Source: Streptomyces cyaneogriseus subsp. noncyanogenus
Lineage (GTDB): Bacteria > Actinomycetota > Actinomycetes > Streptomycetales > Streptomycetaceae
DNA: 64,000 nucleotides
Assembly: GCF_000931445.1 (NCBI RefSeq)
Contig: NZ_CP010849.1
Span: 6,572,001-6,636,000 of the forward strand
Direction: 5' to 3'
Positions 61,284 to 64,000 of the stretch are shown here, in pieces (within the stretch, counting starts at the first letter, position 1; the number at the start of each line of letters is the position of its first letter). The notes beneath the pieces are model-generated. The model worked only from the letters and a program-made list of their open reading frames with translations. It did no database searches and had not been told where the DNA came from. A program made the position numbers and the translations under genes.

Positions 61284-64000
61284 CCCTTCAGTGCCCGGTA
61301 CAGGCGGTCTGCCAGACCGGCGAGGCTGCCGGCGGCCATCAGCTCCATGACGGGGAGGTCGCAGCCGAACACCCGGTGCAGTTCGGCCTTGAGCTCCACG
61401 CCCATCAGGGAGTCCAGGCCGAGGTCGGCGAGAGGCGCGTGGGGGTCCACGCGTTCGGGGGCCGTCTGGAGGACGGCGGCGGCGAGAGCGGTGAGCGTGC
61501 CGGCGATGAGGGCGGTGCGCTCCGCCTCGCCGTCCGCCCGGGAGAACCGCTCCTGGAAGTCCTCCGTCGCCGTCCGGCCGGACTCGGCCCCCGCTCGTCC
61601 CCGCCGGCCGGCGAACCGCGGTACCCGCATCGCCGGCAGGATCCTGCCCAGGCGGTCCCAGTCGACGTACCCGACCGCCGCCGACACCGCCTGCCCGCTC
61701 AGGAAGCGGCCGAGTGCCGCGCAGGCCGCATCGGGCGGGAGGAGGCCGAGCCCGGAGCGGGCGATGTTCTCCGTGAGCCCGCTCCGTACGACGTAGCCGG
61801 TCTCCCCGATGCCGCCCCAGGCCAGGGCCAGTCCGGGCAGCCCGGCCGCCCGGCGCGCGCGCACCAGCGACTCCAGGTGGAGGTTGGCGGCCGCGTAGGG
61901 CGCCTGGTGGAGGTTGCCGACGAGCGCGGCGAGGGAGGAGTACACGACGAAGAAGTCGAGCGGCCGGTCCCGGGTGAGCGCGTGCAGCACCTCACCGCCG
62001 TGGGCCTTCGCCGCGAGGACGGCGGCGAACCGCTCGGCCGTCGTCTCCCGCAGCGGCGCGTCGTCCAGGTGCATGGCGGCGTGGACGACACCGCGCACCG
62101 GCCGGCCCGCGGCCTCGGCTTCGGCGAGGATCGCCTCGATCGCCCCGGCGTCGGTCACGTCGGCGGCGTGCGCCCGGGCCCGCGTCCCCAGGGCGGCGAG
62201 TTCGTCGAGCAGGGCGGGCGCCCCGGGCGTCGCCTCACCGCGGCGGCCGACGAGCGCCAGCGCGCCGGCGCCGTGACGGGCGAGGTAGCGCGCGGTGACC
62301 GCCCCGAAGCCGCTGAGGCCACCGGTGACGAGGTAGGTGGCGTCCGGGTCCAGGCGCGGCGGCTCGTCGGGCCGCTCCACCCGCACCGGCTCGTCCGCGT
62401 CGAAGGCGATGACGACCTTGCCGAGGTGCCGGGAGTGCCGCAGCGAGCGCAGCGCCTCCCCGACGTCGGGGGCGGGGCGGATCTGGTGCGGCAGCGGCCG
62501 GTACCGTCCCGCGGCCACCCGCCGCGCCACCTCCGCGAAGGCCGCGGCCACCGTCTGCGGCGCGTCGGCGGCCAGCCGGGTGATGTCGACGGCGAAGTAG
62601 GAGAGGTTGTCGCGGAACGGACGCAGCAGCATCGGCTGGTTGCCGTGGATGTCGCGCTTGCCGAGTTCGACGAAACGACCGCCGGGCCGCAGGCACTCCA
62701 GCCCCCGCGCGATCGCCTCGCCCGCCAGGGAGTTGAGGACCACGTCGACGCCCCGGCCCCCCGTGACCTCCCGCACCCGGTCGGCGAAGGAGAGACCGCG
62801 GGAGTCCAGGACGTGCTCGGCGCCGAGCGCGCGCAGCAGGTCCCGCTTGGCCGGGGTGCCGGCCGTGGCGATCACCGAGGCGCCCAGGGCGCGGGCGTAC
62901 CGCAGCGCCGCGAGACCGACCCCGCCGGCCCCGCCGTGCACCAGCAGCGTCTCGCCGGGCGCCAGCCGGGCCAGCTCCTCCAGGCTGTGCTGCACGGTGA
63001 GGTAGACCGCGGGCAGGGTCGCGGCCTCGCCGTAGTCCATGCCGTCGGGGATGCGTCCGGTCTGCTCGGTCCGCACCCGTACGTGGGAGGCGAGCGTGCC
63101 GTGACCGAACGCGAACACCCGGTCCCCGGGCGCGAGTTCCGTCACCCCCGGTCCGACGGCGACGACGTCCCCGGCGCATTCCAGGCCGGGCGCCGGCCCG
63201 CCGGGCACCGGTGGTTCGGCGCCGGGCGGGAGCATGCCCGCGGCCAGCAGCACATCGCGGTAGTTCAGCGCCGCGGCGCGCACCCGGACCACCACCTCGC
63301 CACGGTCCGCCGCCGACGGCCCGGCGGGCACCCACGCCGGCCGGTGCCCGCGCCCCGGTCCGCCCAGCCGGAGGGCGTAGGGGCGGCCGGTGCCGTCCTC
63401 CTCCCAGGCGGCGGGAACGCAGTCGACCGGCCGCGGCACGAACCGGCCCCGCCGGGTGAGGACCACCTCGTCGTCGCCGGTGGGGTCGAGCAGTTCCCGC
63501 GCGATCCGCCCGGCATCCGCGGACGGGTCGGCGCGGTGCTCCACCGACAGCCGGCGGACCGCCAGCCCCGGTCGCTCGTTGGCCAGTACACGTCCGACCC
63601 CCCACACCGCGGCGTCGGCGGGACGCCCGGGCCCGGCCGGCTCGGGGAACAGCCCGGTCTCCCCGGTCACCAGCCACAGCGCGCCGCCGCCGTCCGGCCT
63701 CGCGGCGCCGCAGGCGTCGGCCACGGCCCGCACCAGCCCGGCCCTGCGCACCGTGCCGCCCCGGTCCTCCTCCCCGGCCGGGGCGTCGAAGAGTACGACG
63801 ACGCCGTCCGGCCGGCCCTCTCCCAGGGAGAGCCGGGCCCGCCAGGGGTCGAAGACGCCCGATACGTCCACGAGGGCGGCCTCGGCGCCCGCGGAGGACA
63901 GGAGCGAGACGAGGGCCGGACCGAGAGCGCCGCCCCCGCGTTCGGTCACCACGACCCAGCGGCCCGGTGGCGAGGCGGGGGACACCACCTGCGGCACCGC
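61280..64000 (-). CDS. Type I polyketide synthase, C-terminal part (ER-KR-ACP); 5' end outside window
   Basis: The frame is open to the right edge; about 906 residues are visible. The visible order is a structural reductase-like region (about 1-205), a medium-chain enoyl reductase (about 210-530, HGGAGGVGLAALRYARALGASVIATAG), a ketoreductase (about 555-790, YLVTGGLSGFGAVTARYLARHGA, active-site VYSSLAALVGNLHQAPYAAAN, with LDD before APL suggesting a B-type product), and an ACP (about 830-905) with LGLDSLMGVELK. There is no thioesterase after the ACP, so the chain is released in trans. Fully reducing domains suggest a lipid-like product. The stop overlaps larE. Confidence 0.92.
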   Translation of the reverse strand, partial: AVPQVVSPASPPGRWVVVTERGGGALGPALVSLLSSAGAEAALVDVSGVFDPWRARLSLGEGRPDGVVVLFDAPAGEEDRGGTVRRAGLVRAVADACGAARPDGGGALWLVTGETGLFPEPAGPGRPADAAVWGVGRVLANERPGLAVRRLSVEHRADPSADAGRIARELLDPTGDDEVVLTRRGRFVPRPVDCVPAAWEEDGTGRPYALRLGGPGRGHRPAWVPAGPSAADRGEVVVRVRAAALNYRDVLLAAGMLPPGAEPPVPGGPAPGLECAGDVVAVGPGVTELAPGDRVFAFGHGTLASHVRVRTEQTGRIPDGMDYGEAATLPAVYLTVQHSLEELARLAPGETLLVHGGAGGVGLAALRYARALGASVIATAGTPAKRDLLRALGAEHVLDSRGLSFADRVREVTGGRGVDVVLNSLAGEAIARGLECLRPGGRFVELGKRDIHGNQPMLLRPFRDNLSYFAVDITRLAADAPQTVAAAFAEVARRVAAGRYRPLPHQIRPAPDVGEALRSLRHSRHLGKVVIAFDADEPVRVERPDEPPRLDPDATYLVTGGLSGFGAVTARYLARHGAGALALVGRRGEATPGAPALLDELAALGTRARAHAADVTDAGAIEAILAEAEAAGRPVRGVVHAAMHLDDAPLRETTAERFAAVLAAKAHGGEVLHALTRDRPLDFFVVYSSLAALVGNLHQAPYAAANLHLESLVRARRAAGLPGLALAWGGIGETGYVVRSGLTENIARSGLGLLPPDAACAALGRFLSGQAVSAAVGYVDWDRLGRILPAMRVPRFAGRRGRAGAESGRTATEDFQERFSRADGEAERTALIAGTLTALAAAVLQTAPERVDPHAPLADLGLDSLMGVELKAELHRVFGCDLPVMELMAAGSLAGLADRLYRALKG

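Overview
The window is very GC-rich (roughly 73% by eye), with GC-saturated third codon positions, frequent GTG/TTG starts and many 1-4 bp translationally coupled gene overlaps. The gene content (gvp gas-vesicle genes, a SigB/F/G-type sigma factor, NarGHJI, CebR-type boxes at cellulase genes, a tendamistat-like amylase inhibitor, modular polyketide synthase) points to a Streptomyces chromosome. No insertion sequences, integrases, tRNA or rRNA genes or CRISPR arrays were seen.

Left part (1-25.7 kb): the 3' end of a gas-vesicle operon (acidic protein, gvpJ, gvpL, gvpS, gvpK) is followed by stress and housekeeping genes. These include a small hydrophobic protein, a methyltransferase, a PAP2-diacylglycerol kinase fusion, an ABC-F ATPase behind a 33-bp tandem repeat, a release-factor-1-like Rv2629 homologue, a DJ-1/PfpI protein, CBS and DUF2795 proteins, a VOC protein, a thiamine-diphosphate enzyme, a stress sigma factor, a secreted Pro/Glu-rich protein, an aminotransferase-like protein without its PLP lysine coupled to a metallo-beta-lactamase-fold enzyme, a DedA/MBL pair, a holin-phosphodiesterase fusion, an APC transporter, OsmC and a stand-alone DnaK. 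Several stress genes carry GNNT-N15-GGGYA promoter candidates of the type used by SigB-family sigma factors.

Middle (25.7-36 kb): the complete respiratory nitrate reductase operon narGHJI (minus strand) is divergent from a membrane protein across a perfect ATTACCC-CGC-GGGTAAT palindrome. Next come an XRE regulator divergent from an ADP-ribosylglycohydrolase, a pterin dehydratase and a methyltransferase.

Plant polysaccharide block (36-46 kb): secreted PL11 rhamnogalacturonan lyase, GH74-CBM2 xyloglucanase, CBM2-GH48 cellulase and CBM2-GH6 cellobiohydrolase. The GH48 and GH6 genes are divergent and each has a CebR-type box (TGGGAGCGCTCCCA). A His-rich methyltransferase, an aldo/keto reductase, an acyl-CoA synthetase, an acetyltransferase-like protein, a secreted subtilisin and a tendamistat-type alpha-amylase inhibitor follow to 53.8 kb.

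Right end (53.9-64 kb): the most unusual region is a minus-strand operon of seven genes. In order of transcription it encodes the 3' end of a reducing polyketide synthase (ER-KR-ACP), LarE, LarB, LarC, a degenerate acyl-CoA-reductase/HAD-phosphatase fusion, a divergent LarA-like protein and a PlsC-type acyltransferase. All junctions overlap except one 48-bp gap. LarB, LarE and LarC make the nickel-pincer nucleotide (NPN) cofactor, so the operon appears to couple NPN synthesis to a polyketide or lipid pathway. The LarA-like protein keeps the pincer lysine and the nickel-binding histidine but lacks a residue equivalent to the second catalytic histidine of lactate racemase, so its reaction is probably not simple lactate racemisation.
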